Shown piece after piece: positions 44,074 through 54,104 of a DNA stretch of 64,000 nucleotides. Each line of letters opens with the position of its first letter. Within the stretch, counting starts at the first letter, position 1. The position numbers and the translations under genes were made by a program. Under the pieces are notes generated by a model. That model ran no database searches. It saw only the letters and a list, made by a program, of their open reading frames with translations, and was not told the origin of the DNA. The stretch is from Flavobacterium sp. Root901 (GTDB lineage Bacteria > Bacteroidota > Bacteroidia > Flavobacteriales > Flavobacteriaceae), in contig NZ_LMJB01000005.1 of assembly GCF_001429765.1 (NCBI RefSeq), forward strand, positions 857,497-921,496. The letters run 5' to 3'.

Positions 44074-45345
44074 ATGTTACAAATCGCATTTATTAGAGAA
44101 AATCAGGAGAAAGTAATCAAGGCTTTAGCAAAACGAAATATCGATGCTAAAAGCGTTGTTGAAGAGGTGGTGAAATTAGATGAAAATCGTCGTGCTGCAC
44201 AAGTGGAGCTTGACAACACTTTGTCTGAATCTAATAAATTATCCAAAGATATTGGCGAATTAATGAAAGCGGGAGAGAAAGCTAAAGCGGCGATCTTAAA
44301 AGAAAAAACCGCGACATTAAAAGAAAAAAGTAAAGAACTTGGCGAAAAAGCAGAAGCTTTGGCTGTTGAATTAACAAATAAATTATACACATTGCCCAAT
44401 CTTCCGGCAGATATTGTTCCGGAAGGAAAAACTCCGGACGATAATTTGAATGTTTTTCAGGAAGGCGACATTCCGGTTTTGCACGAAGGCGCACAACCGC
44501 ACTGGGAACTGGTGAAGAAATACGATATTATCGATTTTGAACTGGGTGTAAAAATTACAGGTGCCGGTTTTCCTGTTTACAAAGGAAAAGGAGCAAAATT
44601 ACAGCGCGCTTTAATTAATTATTTTTTAGATAAAAATACCGCTGCAGGATATAATGAAGTTCAGGTTCCGCATTTGGTAAATGAAGCTTCAGGATATGGA
44701 ACAGGACAATTGCCGGATAAAGAAGGGCAGATGTACCACGCCGGAGTTGATGATTTATATTTAATTCCAACGGCTGAGGTTCCGGTTACGAATTTATTTC
44801 GCGATGTTATTTTAAACGAAAGCGAACTGCCTGTTTTACAAACAGCTTACACGCCATGTTTCCGTCGTGAAGCGGGTTCTTACGGGGCACACGTTCGCGG
44901 ATTAAACCGTCTGCACCAGTTTGATAAAGTAGAAATTGTGCGTATCGAGCATCCGGATAATTCATATGCAGCGCTTGACGGAATGGTAGAACATGTTAAA
45001 AACATTCTTCAGGAATTAAAATTACCATACAGGGTTTTACGTCTTTGCGGCGGCGATATGGGTTTTACTTCTGCTTTGACTTATGATTTTGAAGTTTTTT
45101 CTACAGCACAGGACCGATGGTTAGAAATTAGTTCTGTTTCTAACTTTGAAACTTTTCAGGCAAACCGTTTGAAATTACGTTTTAAAGACAAAGACGGAAA
45201 AAACCAATTGGCACATACCTTAAACGGAAGTTCATTAGCACTGCCTAGAGTTTTAGCCGGAATTTTAGAAAATTACCAAACGCCGGAAGGAATCGTAATC
45301 CCGGAAGTTTTACGTCCTTACTGCGGATTTGATATAATTGACTAA
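44074..45345 (+). CDS. serS: Seryl-tRNA synthetase
   Basis: Class II synthetase charging tRNA-Ser, 423 residues. The N-terminal antiparallel coiled coil that grips the long variable arm of the tRNA is at about 1-105 (VVEEVVKLDENRRAAQVELD...). Motif 2 is FRREAGSYGAHVRGLNRLHQF and motif 3 is NGSSLALPRVLAGILENYQ; TAEVPVTNLFRDVI is also typical. It is probably transcribed alone, with a candidate promoter box 41 bp before the start. Confidence 0.96.
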   Translation: MLQIAFIRENQEKVIKALAKRNIDAKSVVEEVVKLDENRRAAQVELDNTLSESNKLSKDIGELMKAGEKAKAAILKEKTATLKEKSKELGEKAEALAVELTNKLYTLPNLPADIVPEGKTPDDNLNVFQEGDIPVLHEGAQPHWELVKKYDIIDFELGVKITGAGFPVYKGKGAKLQRALINYFLDKNTAAGYNEVQVPHLVNEASGYGTGQLPDKEGQMYHAGVDDLYLIPTAEVPVTNLFRDVILNESELPVLQTAYTPCFRREAGSYGAHVRGLNRLHQFDKVEIVRIEHPDNSYAALDGMVEHVKNILQELKLPYRVLRLCGGDMGFTSALTYDFEVFSTAQDRWLEISSVSNFETFQANRLKLRFKDKDGKNQLAHTLNGSSLALPRVLAGILENYQTPEGIVIPEVLRPYCGFDIID

Positions 45346-45462
45346 TTTTAGTATATAGTTTACATTCGCAGTTTCAGTTTTCAGTTTAATTGAACCGATT
45401 ACCGAGACTGTAAACTGTGACTGATTACTGGGACTTAAAATGCCACATTAAAAAACTGAAAT

Positions 45463-47244
45463 ATGAAAAACATCTTTATCTATATCGTTTTGTTGTGGTC
45501 TGGTCTTGCATTTTCGCAAAACGAACAATTAGCGAACAATTACTACGATAAAGGCGATTTTGAAAAAGCCAAAATCATTTACGAAGACCTTTTAAGAAGT
45601 TCTCCTTCTAACACCCAGTATTTTTTACGAACAATAGACTGTTATCAGCAGCTGCAGCAGTTTGATATTGCAGAAAAAACAATATTAAGCCGTTACAACG
45701 CTTATAAACAAGGTGTGTTTCTGGTAGAATTGGGGTATAATTACCAATTGCAGAAAAACGAATCTAAAGCAAGAAATTACTACGACCAGGCAATCGAAAA
45801 AATAAAAACCAATCCCAATGATGTTTACGGAGTTGGAAATGCTTTTGAAAAAAAGGTATTATTAGAATATGCTTTAAAAGCGTACCAAATGGCTATGCAG
45901 GTGCAGCCGAATTTCAATTTCAATTTTCAGATTGGAATGTTGTATGGGCAGCTCGGCAAAACAGATTTAATGATTGACCTTTTACTGACAGAATCATACA
46001 ACAACCAGCAGAATGCCAATTTAATTCAAACGCAGTTGTCGCGATTCATGAACGGTGAAACAGATAATACTGCTTTTAAAGATGCAATGCGAAAAGCATT
46101 GATTTTAAGGACACAAAAAGATCAGGATGTTTTCTGGAACCATTATTTAAGCTGGTTTTATGTTCAGCAGAAAGAATTTGGAAAAGCATTTATTCAGGAA
46201 AAAGCAATTTATAAACGCGAACCGGAATCTTTAATCAGTATTGTGAATTTAAGTCAGTTTGCATTAAATGAGGATGATACGGAAACAGCTTCGGAAATTT
46301 TGAATTTTATTCTTCAAAATACAAAAGATGTCGATTTGCTTATTAAAACCAATGCGAGTTTAATGCAGATTAAAATTGATAAAGCACAGGAAAAAGATTA
46401 TCCGGCTATTACTGCAGAACTGCAGCAATTACTGGTTACTTATGAAATAAATCCTTTTACCTTATCTTTGCAGTTAATTCAGGCTCACTTTATGGCTTTT
46501 AATTTAAAAAAGACAGAAGAAGCCAAGGAAGTAGTAAAAAGAGCTCTTTCATTAAATTTGAATGCTTACCAGCAGGCCGATGCAAAAATGGAGCTGGCAG
46601 ATATTTTATTGTTGGAAGAAAAATTCAATCAGGCGCTTATTTATTATTCGCAGATTCAGCTGGATCTTAAGAATGACGTAATGTCGCATGAAGCCAGTTT
46701 AAAAGCGGCAAAAACAAGTTATTTTAAAACCGATTTTGAATGGGCTTTAAAACAATTTAAAGAATTGAAATCGGCAAACACACAATTAATTGCCAACGAC
46801 GCTCTTGAATATTTCTTACTGATAAATGACAACACAGCCGCCGATTCGACACAAACAGCTTTAAAGCAATTTGCAAAAGGCGATTTTTTGCTTTATCAGA
46901 ATAAAAAACCAGAAGCAATTGCACAGTTTCAGAGTGTTTTAAAGAATTTTAAAGGACAGGAAATTGAAGCAGTAACACTGCTGCGTTTAGGTAAAATATA
47001 TGAAAGTCAAAAAGATTATCCTTTGGCTTTAACACAATATCAGCAGATAATTGACAATCACAGCGACGGAATTTATGTAGATGAAGCACTGTTTTTCTCA
47101 GCAGAAATTTACAACGATGAATTAAAAGATACAGAAAAAGCCAAACCTTTGTATGAAAAGGTAATTTTTAACCATCAGGACAGTATTTACTTTGTTGATG
47201 CCAGAAAAAAATACCGCGAATTGAGAGGAGACAAGAACTTGTAA
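45463..47244 (+). CDS. Exported tetratricopeptide-repeat protein
   Basis: A 593-residue protein with a signal peptide (about 1-19, IVLLWSGLAFSQ) and many TPR helical pairs (NNYYDKGDFEKAKIIYEDLL near the N-terminus; ALTQYQQIIDNHSDGIYVDE near the end). The repeats imply protein-protein binding in the periplasm or at the outer membrane; related proteins act as scaffolds, but the partner is unknown. It is followed by an unusual perfect 20-bp hairpin and a DUF4286 gene. Confidence 0.85.
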   Translation: MKNIFIYIVLLWSGLAFSQNEQLANNYYDKGDFEKAKIIYEDLLRSSPSNTQYFLRTIDCYQQLQQFDIAEKTILSRYNAYKQGVFLVELGYNYQLQKNESKARNYYDQAIEKIKTNPNDVYGVGNAFEKKVLLEYALKAYQMAMQVQPNFNFNFQIGMLYGQLGKTDLMIDLLLTESYNNQQNANLIQTQLSRFMNGETDNTAFKDAMRKALILRTQKDQDVFWNHYLSWFYVQQKEFGKAFIQEKAIYKREPESLISIVNLSQFALNEDDTETASEILNFILQNTKDVDLLIKTNASLMQIKIDKAQEKDYPAITAELQQLLVTYEINPFTLSLQLIQAHFMAFNLKKTEEAKEVVKRALSLNLNAYQQADAKMELADILLLEEKFNQALIYYSQIQLDLKNDVMSHEASLKAAKTSYFKTDFEWALKQFKELKSANTQLIANDALEYFLLINDNTAADSTQTALKQFAKGDFLLYQNKKPEAIAQFQSVLKNFKGQEIEAVTLLRLGKIYESQKDYPLALTQYQQIIDNHSDGIYVDEALFFSAEIYNDELKDTEKAKPLYEKVIFNHQDSIYFVDARKKYRELRGDKNL

Positions 47245-47250
47245 TTAGGT

Positions 47251-47302
47251 TTAATCGTTGATTTGTTTAACCGTTTAACCGATTAAACAAATCAACGATT
47301 AA
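47251..47302. repeat. Perfect 20-bp inverted repeat between the TPR and DUF4286 genes
   Basis: TTAATCGTTGATTTGTTTAA (47251-47270) and TTAAACAAATCAACGATTAA (47283-47302) are exactly complementary, with a 12-base loop CCGTTTAACCGA. No T run follows, so it is not a standard terminator. Confidence 0.75.
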
Positions 47303-47321
47303 CCGATTAAACAATAAAAAA

Positions 47322-47633
47322 ATGATTATTTTCAACATTACTACCAATATACACGAAAGCGTTCATGACCAATGGTTGAAATGGATGCAGGAAAAACATA
47401 TTCCGGAAATTCTGGCAACAGAGAAATTTTCTTCAGCACGAATAGTAAAAGTACTGGTTGAAGAAGAAATGGGCGGAATTACCTATTCTGTTCAGTATAC
47501 AACAGACAGTAAAGAAACACTGGAGAAATATTATATCGAAGACCAGCCGCATTTTGATAAAGAAGCACTTGAATTATTTGCAGATAAAATGCTTTCTTTC
47601 AGAACAGAGCTTGAAGTTATTTCAGAACATTAA
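47322..47633 (+). CDS. DUF4286 family protein
   Basis: A 103-residue cytosolic protein that matches the DUF4286 family of ferredoxin-like dimeric alpha-beta barrel proteins: MIIFNITTNIHESVHDQWLKW at the N-terminus, then VQYTTDSKETLEKYYIEDQP and a helix to the end. Many Bacteroidota carry it next to rsmA, as here (170 bp upstream). No function has been established. The hairpin at 47251-47302 is in its leader. Confidence 0.8.
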   Translation: MIIFNITTNIHESVHDQWLKWMQEKHIPEILATEKFSSARIVKVLVEEEMGGITYSVQYTTDSKETLEKYYIEDQPHFDKEALELFADKMLSFRTELEVISEH

Positions 47634-47689
47634 TTTTTAATTTTCAGTCGCAGTCGCAATTCAGTTGCAAATTGACAGGAAAAAAAAAA

Positions 47690-47795
47690 CTTTGTGCCTT
47701 TGCGCCTTTGTGGCAAGAAAATATAAAAATAATGCTTTGCTTCTTAGTGCCTTTGTGCTAAAAAGAATACTTTTGCGCCCTCGCGGCAAAACAAG
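47690..47795. repeat. Dispersed TTTGTGCCTTTGCGCCTTTG-type repeat cluster
   Basis: CTTTGTGCCTTTGCGCCTTT plus GTGGC (47690-47714), CTTAGTGCCTTTGTGCTA (about 47740) and TTGCGCCCTCGCGGCAAA (about 47772) are near-repeats of one unit, in the gap before rsmA. Confidence 0.6.
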
Positions 47796-47803
47796 AAAAG
47801 AAA

Positions 47804-48589
47804 ATGGAAAAAGTAAAAGCCAAAAAACATTTAGGACAGCACTTTCTTAAAGACGAAAGCATCGCAAAAGCCATTGCCGATACTTTGAGCTTAAAGGGAT
47901 ATAATGAGGTTTTAGAAATAGGACCGGGGATGGGTGTGCTTACTAAATATTTACTTGATAAGCCTGTTACTACAAGAGTAATCGAGATCGATACAGAATC
48001 TGTTGCGTATCTGGATGCAAATTATCCAAAATTAAAAGATAAAATTATTTCAGAAGACTTCCTGAAATACAATATAAATAAGATTTACGAAAACAAGCAG
48101 TTTGCTATAATTGGCAACTTTCCTTATAATATTTCGTCCCAGATTGTTTTTAGGACATTAGAATTCAGAGATCAGATTCCTGAATTTTCTGGAATGTTTC
48201 AAAAGGAAGTTGCAGAACGCATCTGCGAGAAAAAAGGATCAAAAACCTACGGAATCCTGTCTGTACTGGCACAGGCTTTCTATGATACTGAGTATTTGTT
48301 TACTGTAAGCGAAAATGTTTTTATTCCTCCGCCCAAGGTCAAGTCGGGTGTGATGAAAATGACCCGAAAGGAAGACTATAGCCTTCCGTGTGGCGAAAAG
48401 TTATTTTTTACGGTTGTAAAAACGGCTTTTCAACAAAGACGAAAAACATTACGTAACAGTTTGAAAACATTAAATTTATCAGATAAACTGCGAGAAGACA
48501 CTATCTTTGATAAACGTCCGGAACAGTTAAGCGTTGACGAATTTATTGTTTTGACTCAAAAAATAGAAGCCGATGGAGTTCAAAGTTAG
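47804..48589 (+). CDS. rsmA: 16S rRNA (adenine(1518)-N(6)/adenine(1519)-N(6))-dimethyltransferase
   Basis: Dimethylates two adjacent adenines near the 3' end of 16S rRNA in late 30S assembly. S-adenosylmethionine-binding motif I is LEIGPGMG (about 37-44), and the catalytic motif is NFPY (Asn105-Tyr108), within the usual N-x-P-Y of adenine methyltransferases. The 261-residue length is normal. Its last 17 bases overlap the mgtE start, so the two are translationally coupled. Confidence 0.95.
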   Translation: MEKVKAKKHLGQHFLKDESIAKAIADTLSLKGYNEVLEIGPGMGVLTKYLLDKPVTTRVIEIDTESVAYLDANYPKLKDKIISEDFLKYNINKIYENKQFAIIGNFPYNISSQIVFRTLEFRDQIPEFSGMFQKEVAERICEKKGSKTYGILSVLAQAFYDTEYLFTVSENVFIPPPKVKSGVMKMTRKEDYSLPCGEKLFFTVVKTAFQQRRKTLRNSLKTLNLSDKLREDTIFDKRPEQLSVDEFIVLTQKIEADGVQS

Positions 48590-49922
48590 CAAAGAATTTA
48601 TCCACCAATTAGAGGAGTTAATCGTTAAGAAAAACGACAATGAACTTGAAGTTTTACTTAACGACCTTCACCACGCTGATATTGCCGAAATCCTGGATGA
48701 ACTGGATTTTGATGAAGCAACCTATATCTTTAAAGTTTTAGATAGTGATAAAACCGCCGAAATCCTTCTTGAATTAGAAGAAGATCTGCGCGAAAATATC
48801 TTAAGCCGACTTTCACCAAAAGAAATTGCAGAAGAGCTTGACGAACTTGAAACAAACGATGCTGCAGATATTATCGCCGAACTTTCGCAGGAAATTAAAG
48901 CAGAAGTTATCTCGGAGTTAGTCGATGTTGAACACGCAAAAGATATTGTCGAATTATTACGCTACGACGAAAACACGGCGGGTGGTTTGATGGGAAAAGA
49001 GCTTGTAAAAGTTAACGAAAACTGGAATGTTCTGACCTGCGTAAAAGAAATGCGGATTCAGGCAGAAAACGTTTCAAGAGTACATTCTATTTATGTTGTT
49101 GATGATGAAAACCGACTAAAAGGACGTTTGTCTTTAAAGGATTTACTGACTTCTTCTACCAAAACTCAAATTGGGGAAGTTTACATTAGAAAACTAAATT
49201 TTGTAAACGTTGATACTGAAGATGTTGAGGTTGCCCGTATCATGCAGAAGTACGATTTGGAGGCAATTCCGGTTGTAGATGAATTAGGACGTTTGGTTGG
49301 AAGAATTACAATTGATGATATCGTAGACGTAATCAAAGAAGAAGCCGATAAAGATTACCAGTTAGCAGCCGGTATTACTCAGGATATTGAAACAAATGAC
49401 AGCGTTCTGGAGTTAACAAAAGCTCGTTTGCCTTGGCTTTTAATAGGAATGGTGATTGAGATTGTAGCTTCTTTTGTTTTGAAAGACAATGAAACTGCTT
49501 TTCAAAAATATTCAACCCTGATTATCTTCGTGCCTTTGCTTTCGGCTACAGCCGGAAATATTGGTGTTCAGGCATCTGCAATTGTTGTGCAGGGTTTGGC
49601 AAACGGAACTTTAAAAGAATTTAGCAAGAGTTATTTTAGCAAAGAGATTACCGTTTCTATGATTTCAGGAAGTATTATCTCATTGCTTCTGCTTGGCTAC
49701 CATTCTTTAATGTATCAGCAATATTTAGTAGGGATGGCTATTTCAATTTCTATGATTGTCGTAATTATGTTTGCCGCAACTTTAGGAACTTTGGTCCCGC
49801 TGTTTCTTCATAAAAATAAAATCGATCCTGCTATTGCAACGGGGCCGTTTATTACCACAACCAATGATGTATTTGGAATCATGCTTTATTTTGGAGTAGC
49901 TAAATTGATTCTTGGATTTTAA
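48573..49922 (+). CDS. mgtE: Magnesium transporter MgtE
   Basis: A 449-residue Mg2+ channel: an N-terminal MgtE regulatory domain (about 1-130, helical superhelix with [18 protein letters not shown]), two CBS domains (about 140-265) and five transmembrane helices (about 285-449). [17 protein letters not shown] is the highly conserved segment of the last helices. CBS domains sense Mg2+ and gate the pore. It overlaps rsmA by 17 bp, a coupling that is common in this phylum but without clear functional meaning. Confidence 0.95.
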   Translation: MEFKVSKEFIHQLEELIVKKNDNELEVLLNDLHHADIAEILDELDFDEATYIFKVLDSDKTAEILLELEEDLRENILSRLSPKEIAEELDELETNDAADIIAELSQEIKAEVISELVDVEHAKDIVELLRYDENTAGGLMGKELVKVNENWNVLTCVKEMRIQAENVSRVHSIYVVDDENRLKGRLSLKDLLTSSTKTQIGEVYIRKLNFVNVDTEDVEVARIMQKYDLEAIPVVDELGRLVGRITIDDIVDVIKEEADKDYQLAAGITQDIETNDSVLELTKARLPWLLIGMVIEIVASFVLKDNETAFQKYSTLIIFVPLLSATAGNIGVQASAIVVQGLANGTLKEFSKSYFSKEITVSMISGSIISLLLLGYHSLMYQQYLVGMAISISMIVVIMFAATLGTLVPLFLHKNKIDPAIATGPFITTTNDVFGIMLYFGVAKLILGF

Positions 49923-50034
49923 ATTTTTGCCACAAATTGACCTCTTACAGTGATTTAAAATCTGTAAAATCTGCGTAATTTACACGCCGAAAAATCTGCT
50001 GTTAACAGCCAAAAATAAATTAAAACCAAGCAGG

Positions 50035-50811
50035 ATGAAAGTACACATTATAGGAGGAGGAAACCTTGGAGTTTCTATTGCCTTGGGAATTGCAAAATTT
50101 TCTAAAAACAATCAGGTAATCGTAACCAGAAGAAATACTGCCAGTATTCAATATTTAACAGAATACGGAATTACGGTTTCTAATGATAATAAACACAATA
50201 TTCAGGAAGCGGATGTTGTAATTTTAACAATTAAACCGTATCAGGTTGATACTGTTTTGAACGAAATTCTACCTGTAATCGAAAATAAAACCATTGCTTC
50301 TGCCGTAAGCGGATTGTCTTTGGAGATGCTTCAGTCAAAAACTAAAAATGAATATCCTGTTGTTCGCATTATGCCAAATATTGCAGCACAGTTTGGGGAG
50401 TCGGCAACTTGTATTTCTTTTCCCGAAAAAGACAGAGAAAAAGCTTTGCCAATTGTTGATTTATTTCAGGACTTGGGAACTGCTCCTGTAATCGACGAAA
50501 AATTGATGGATGCAGCGACTGTTTTGGGTGCTTGCGGTACTGCGTATGCTTTACGTTATATTCGGGCTTCTATGCAGGCAGGAATTGAAATTGGATTCGA
50601 TTCTAACACTGCTCTTGCAATTGCTGCACAAACCGTAAAAGGAGCCGCAAAAATGCTTTTGGAAGAGCGAGTTCACCCGGAACAATTAATTGACCGTGTA
50701 ACAACGCCTCAAGGCTGTACAATTGTTGGTTTAAATGAAATGGAACACAATGGTTTCAGTTCATCTTTGATAAAAGGAATCAAAACTTCTTTAAAACAAA
50801 TTAAAGGTTAG
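50035..50811 (+). CDS. proC: Pyrroline-5-carboxylate reductase
   Basis: Final step of proline synthesis, reducing pyrroline-5-carboxylate with NAD(P)H. The 258-residue protein has the Rossmann loop GGGNLG (7-12), VVILTIKPYQ, the MPNIAAQFGESATCI segment and the C-terminal dimerisation domain with VTTPQGCTIVGLNEME (near the usual TSPGGTT). The replaced TSPGGTT motif (TTPQGCT) is slightly unusual but within the family. It is closed by a terminator. Confidence 0.9.
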   Translation: MKVHIIGGGNLGVSIALGIAKFSKNNQVIVTRRNTASIQYLTEYGITVSNDNKHNIQEADVVILTIKPYQVDTVLNEILPVIENKTIASAVSGLSLEMLQSKTKNEYPVVRIMPNIAAQFGESATCISFPEKDREKALPIVDLFQDLGTAPVIDEKLMDAATVLGACGTAYALRYIRASMQAGIEIGFDSNTALAIAAQTVKGAAKMLLEERVHPEQLIDRVTTPQGCTIVGLNEMEHNGFSSSLIKGIKTSLKQIKG

Positions 50812-50830
50812 GTTTTAAAAAATTCCAATA

Positions 50831-50874
50831 TGAAAATTCCAAATTCCAATTTTTGTTGGGTTTGGAATTTTTTT
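50831..50874 (+). terminator. Terminator after proC
   Basis: AAAATTCCAAA (50833-50843) and TTTGGAATTTT (50861-50871) form a stem with a T run, 20 bp past the proC stop. Confidence 0.7.
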
Positions 50875-50894
50875 ATTTCAAGATTTGTAGTTGT

Positions 50895-50960
50895 GTCAGT
50901 CTGAGCGAAGTCGAAGACCTTCATGACTATCAAAATCCTTCAGCTTCGCTCAGGATGATC
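50895..50960. repeat. Inverted pair of the CTTCGACTTCGCTCAGG-type repeat
   Basis: GTCAGTCTGAGCGAAGTCGA plus AG (50895-50916) and CCTTCAGCTTCGCTCAGGAT plus GA (50937-50958) are inverted copies of the unit also found at 16926-16948 and, in frame, at 17668-17690. They lie between two convergent genes. Confidence 0.8.
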
Positions 50961-50967
50961 AAATGAT

Positions 50968-51267
50968 CTAAGCAAAAACCTCAAAATGCTCTACCTTTTC
51001 TTCAAACTCTAATAAAAAGGCATCATCTTCGGGATAATATTTTGCTTTTTCAAAATCTTCGCCTGCAAAATTCTTAATGACTTCGAGATTTTCCCAATAA
51101 GTAATCAGCGTAAAATGTGCCTCATTATTTTTGATATTTCTCAAAAAAGATAATTTTACAAAACCAGTTGTTTTCGAATAATCCGGAATTGCAGTATTTA
51201 TAGTGAATTCTGTGTAAGCTTCATAGTCTTCAACCTTTGTTTTTCCATGCCATATTCTTGCGATCAT
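50968..51267 (-). CDS. Antibiotic biosynthesis monooxygenase (ABM) domain protein
   Basis: A 99-residue single ABM-type dimeric alpha-beta barrel: MIARIWHGKTKVEDYEAYTE, GFVKLSFLRNIKNNEAHFTLITYWENLEVIKNF and a C-terminal strand. These proteins oxidise or bind quinone-like or haem-like small molecules, but many have no known substrate, and no conserved catalytic set is assigned here. It is 46 bp downstream of the lipoprotein gene on the same strand and 156 bp from the convergent proC. Confidence 0.85.
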   Translation of the reverse strand: MIARIWHGKTKVEDYEAYTEFTINTAIPDYSKTTGFVKLSFLRNIKNNEAHFTLITYWENLEVIKNFAGEDFEKAKYYPEDDAFLLEFEEKVEHFEVFA

Positions 51268-51313
51268 AATAATAAGTTTTAGAGTTTAAATTGGAATTTG
51301 AAATTTAAATTTT

Positions 51314-51829
51314 TTATTTCTTTATCAATAAAATATACTTCAACCCACATTCTGAAAGTTTAGTATAGGAGTTCATCGAGTTGCCATAATTTTGGATTGT
51401 CAAGGTATCTTTAAGATAATTGGCGTCAATACCAATCGGTATTTCAATTTCTTCGGCTGGCGTTTTTGGCTCAGATATAGAATCATTTTCTTCTTCATTA
51501 CTTATGTCTCCTTCATAATCATCCCATTTAATTCCTTCTAAAGTAAGATACTTTTCTCCCGATTCTTGTGTTGAAAAAGCAGCTTTGCCCTTTACTTTTC
51601 TCGCATTTGTCTTTAAAAAATAAACATATCCATTTTTATCTTTTGTAATTTTTAGATAAATGTCACATTCTTCTGAAGTATAAATCCCTTCAATTTCATC
51701 TTTATTCTGATTTGTTTCTAAAGCTATCGTGTCTTTAGAAATATTCGTTTTTCGTGCAGCAACAGGCTTTTTATCGTTACAAGACAACAATAAAATAAGG
51801 GAAAGGAAAAGACAATAGTATTTTTTCAT
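51314..51829 (-). CDS. Small lipoprotein of unknown function
   Basis: A 171-residue lipoprotein: leader MKKYYCLFLSLILLLSC with Cys17 as acylation site, followed by Asn-Asp-Lys. In Bacteroidota an acidic stretch after the Cys often directs surface exposure; here it is only mildly charged. The body has strands (DIYLKITKDKNGYVYFLKT) and an acidic linker (SNEEENDSISEPKTPAEEIE). No family recognised. It is 39 bp after nhaA on the same strand. Confidence 0.75.
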   Translation of the reverse strand: MKKYYCLFLSLILLLSCNDKKPVAARKTNISKDTIALETNQNKDEIEGIYTSEECDIYLKITKDKNGYVYFLKTNARKVKGKAAFSTQESGEKYLTLEGIKWDDYEGDISNEEENDSISEPKTPAEEIEIPIGIDANYLKDTLTIQNYGNSMNSYTKLSECGLKYILLIKK

Positions 51830-51868
51830 TTTTTGATTTGAGTTATTAAATCTTTAAAACATGTACAA

Positions 51869-53008
51869 TTATTTGTTCTTACCTAAAATAAACTTCAAAT
51901 AAGCAAATCCCAAAACGCCAGAAAGCAGAGAAGCTATTAAAATGGATATTTTAGAATAAAGAATTATTTCCGGATCCTTGAAAGCTAAAAGAGTAATAAA
52001 AATAGACATTGTAAATCCGATTCCGCCCAGCATTCCGGCTCCTAAAATATGTGCCCATTTTAAATTTTTAGGCAGAGCACACAAACCGGCACTTACTCCT
52101 ATAGACGAAAAAAGAATAATTCCTAAAGGTTTTCCAATTACTAAACCTAAAATAATTCCAAATGTATTGGGGTGATTTAATCCGACGTGCCAATTTGAAT
52201 CGATTGCAATACAAGTGTTTGCAATGGCAAATAAGGGTAAAATTACAAATGCCACAGGTTTATGCAAAAAATGCTGTAACCTGTAAGAGGAAGTTTTTTC
52301 ACTGCCGTCACCAAACGGAATTACAAATGCCAGTATTACTCCTGTAATTGTAGCATGAATACCGGAATTGAGCATAAAATACCACATTATTACGCCTCCA
52401 ATTAAATATGGGATAAGATTATGGATTTTCATTCGGTTTAAAATAAAAAGAAGGATCCAGATTCCCAAAGCAATTGCAAGATTTAGAAATGAAATAGTTG
52501 TGGTATAAAAAATTGCAATGACAATTATAGCACCCAAATCATCGATTACGGCAAGTGCGGTTAAAAAAACTTTTAAAGAAGCGGGAACTTTATTGCCTAA
52601 AAGAGAAAGAATTCCAATTGCAAAAGCAATATCTGTTGCCATGGGAATTCCGGCACCGTTTTGAGTCTCCGTTTTGAAATTTAAAGCCAGAAATGCTGCG
52701 GCCGGAACCAACATTCCTCCAAAGGCAGCCATAATAGGAAGCGAAGCATTTTTAATATTTGAAAGTTCGCCATGATAAATTTCACGTTCCAGTTCCAACC
52801 CAATTAATAAAAAGAAAATCGTCATTAGTCCATCATTGATCCAATGTGTGATCGAATGTCCGCCCAGATCTTTTTCCCAAAAAGCGATATATTCCGGAGA
52901 AAAGGATGAGTTTGCCGCATACAAAGAAATCACTGTGACAAACAGTAAGAGCAATCCTCCCGATTTTTCATTTTCAAAAAAGGCTTTAAAAGTCTTGGTT
53001 AATTTCAT
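51869..53008 (-). CDS. nhaA: Na+/H+ antiporter NhaA
   Basis: Exchanges cytosolic Na+ (or Li+) for protons to control pH and sodium; 379 residues with about 12 transmembrane segments. The transport-site aspartates are Asp156 and Asp157 in ALAVIDDLGAI, and Asp126 in ATDIAFAIGILSLLG matches the E. coli Asp133 region. The N-terminal FFENEKSGGLLLLF is standard. It is followed by a small lipoprotein gene (39 bp). No sodium-dependent regulator lies nearby. Confidence 0.94.
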   Translation of the reverse strand: MKLTKTFKAFFENEKSGGLLLLFVTVISLYAANSSFSPEYIAFWEKDLGGHSITHWINDGLMTIFFLLIGLELEREIYHGELSNIKNASLPIMAAFGGMLVPAAAFLALNFKTETQNGAGIPMATDIAFAIGILSLLGNKVPASLKVFLTALAVIDDLGAIIVIAIFYTTTISFLNLAIALGIWILLFILNRMKIHNLIPYLIGGVIMWYFMLNSGIHATITGVILAFVIPFGDGSEKTSSYRLQHFLHKPVAFVILPLFAIANTCIAIDSNWHVGLNHPNTFGIILGLVIGKPLGIILFSSIGVSAGLCALPKNLKWAHILGAGMLGGIGFTMSIFITLLAFKDPEIILYSKISILIASLLSGVLGFAYLKFILGKNK

Positions 53009-53156
53009 TATAAAAGATTGAGATAAATAGAAAAGAAGAAATTTTTTGAGGCTTGTTTTTCAAAGTTAAAAAAAATCTGACCAAATAAAAAGGTTTCATC
53101 ATAAAGTCGCAAATCAGCAATAAGCTGTATTTTTGTTTTTATAAAATTTTATAAAA

Positions 53157-54104
53157 ATGAGCATAAAAATTCTCCATATCGACAGCAATCACCCGGTTCT
53201 TTGGAATCAGTTAGAAGAAGCCGGTTTTGAAAATCACGCCGATTTTAAATCTTCTAAAGAAGAGATCGAAGCTAAAATTCAGGATTATAACGGAATTGTA
53301 ATTCGAAGCCGATTTAAAATTGACAGAACATTTTTAGATAAAGCTGTTAATCTTCAGTTTATTGCCAGAGTTGGCGCGGGTTTAGAAAGTATTGACTGCG
53401 ATTATGCCGAAGGAAAAGGAATTCACTTAATTGCTGCCCCGGAAGGAAACCGAAATGCCGTTGCAGAACATTCGCTTGGCGTAATTCTTTCCCTTTTTAA
53501 TAATTTAAATCAGGCCGACGCCGAAGTAAAAGCCGGACAATGGAATCGTGAAAGCAACAGAGGTCATGAATTAGACGGAAAAACGGTTGGAATTATTGGT
53601 TACGGAAACATGGGAAAAGCTTTTGCCAAAAAACTTCGTGGTTTTGATGTCGAAGTTTTATGTTATGACATTCTGGAAAATGTTGGCGATGAAAATGCTA
53701 AACAGGTTTCTCTTGAGGAATTACAAAAGAAAACAGATGTTTTAAGTCTCCATCTTCCGTGGACTCCGGAAACAGATAAAATGGTTAATAATGCTTTTAT
53801 AAGTGCATTTGAAAAACCATTCTGGATCATTAATACTTCCCGCGGAAAAAACATTGTTACAGCCGATTTAGTAGCGGCAATGAAAATAAAAAAAGTTTTA
53901 GGTGCCGGTTTAGATGTTTTGGAATATGAGAAATTATCTTTTGAAACGCTTTTTCAGGATAAAAATACTCCCGAAGCATTTCAGTATTTGCTTGAAGCAA
54001 AAAATGCACTGCTGACGCCTCATATTGCAGGATGGACATTTGAAAGCCACGAACGATTGGCTCAGGTTATTGTTGATAAAATAAAGAAGATTTATTTAAA
54101 GTAA
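53157..54104 (+). CDS. D-isomer-specific 2-hydroxyacid dehydrogenase (SerA-like)
   Basis: A 315-residue NAD-dependent dehydrogenase. The nucleotide loop is GIIGYGNMGKAFA in KTVGIIGYGNMGKAFAKKL, the substrate-binding Arg is in NTSRGKN, and the catalytic His is in LLTPHIAGWT; IVIRSRFKIDRTFLD in the substrate domain also fits. It resembles D-3-phosphoglycerate dehydrogenase without the C-terminal ACT domain, but hydroxypyruvate reductase or another member cannot be excluded, because the gene has no serine-pathway neighbour. Confidence 0.88.
   Translation: MSIKILHIDSNHPVLWNQLEEAGFENHADFKSSKEEIEAKIQDYNGIVIRSRFKIDRTFLDKAVNLQFIARVGAGLESIDCDYAEGKGIHLIAAPEGNRNAVAEHSLGVILSLFNNLNQADAEVKAGQWNRESNRGHELDGKTVGIIGYGNMGKAFAKKLRGFDVEVLCYDILENVGDENAKQVSLEELQKKTDVLSLHLPWTPETDKMVNNAFISAFEKPFWIINTSRGKNIVTADLVAAMKIKKVLGAGLDVLEYEKLSFETLFQDKNTPEAFQYLLEAKNALLTPHIAGWTFESHERLAQVIVDKIKKIYLK

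Noticed and set aside
47665..47850. Open frame covering the repeat cluster before rsmA
   Set aside because: Consists of translated repeats and overlaps the rsmA start.
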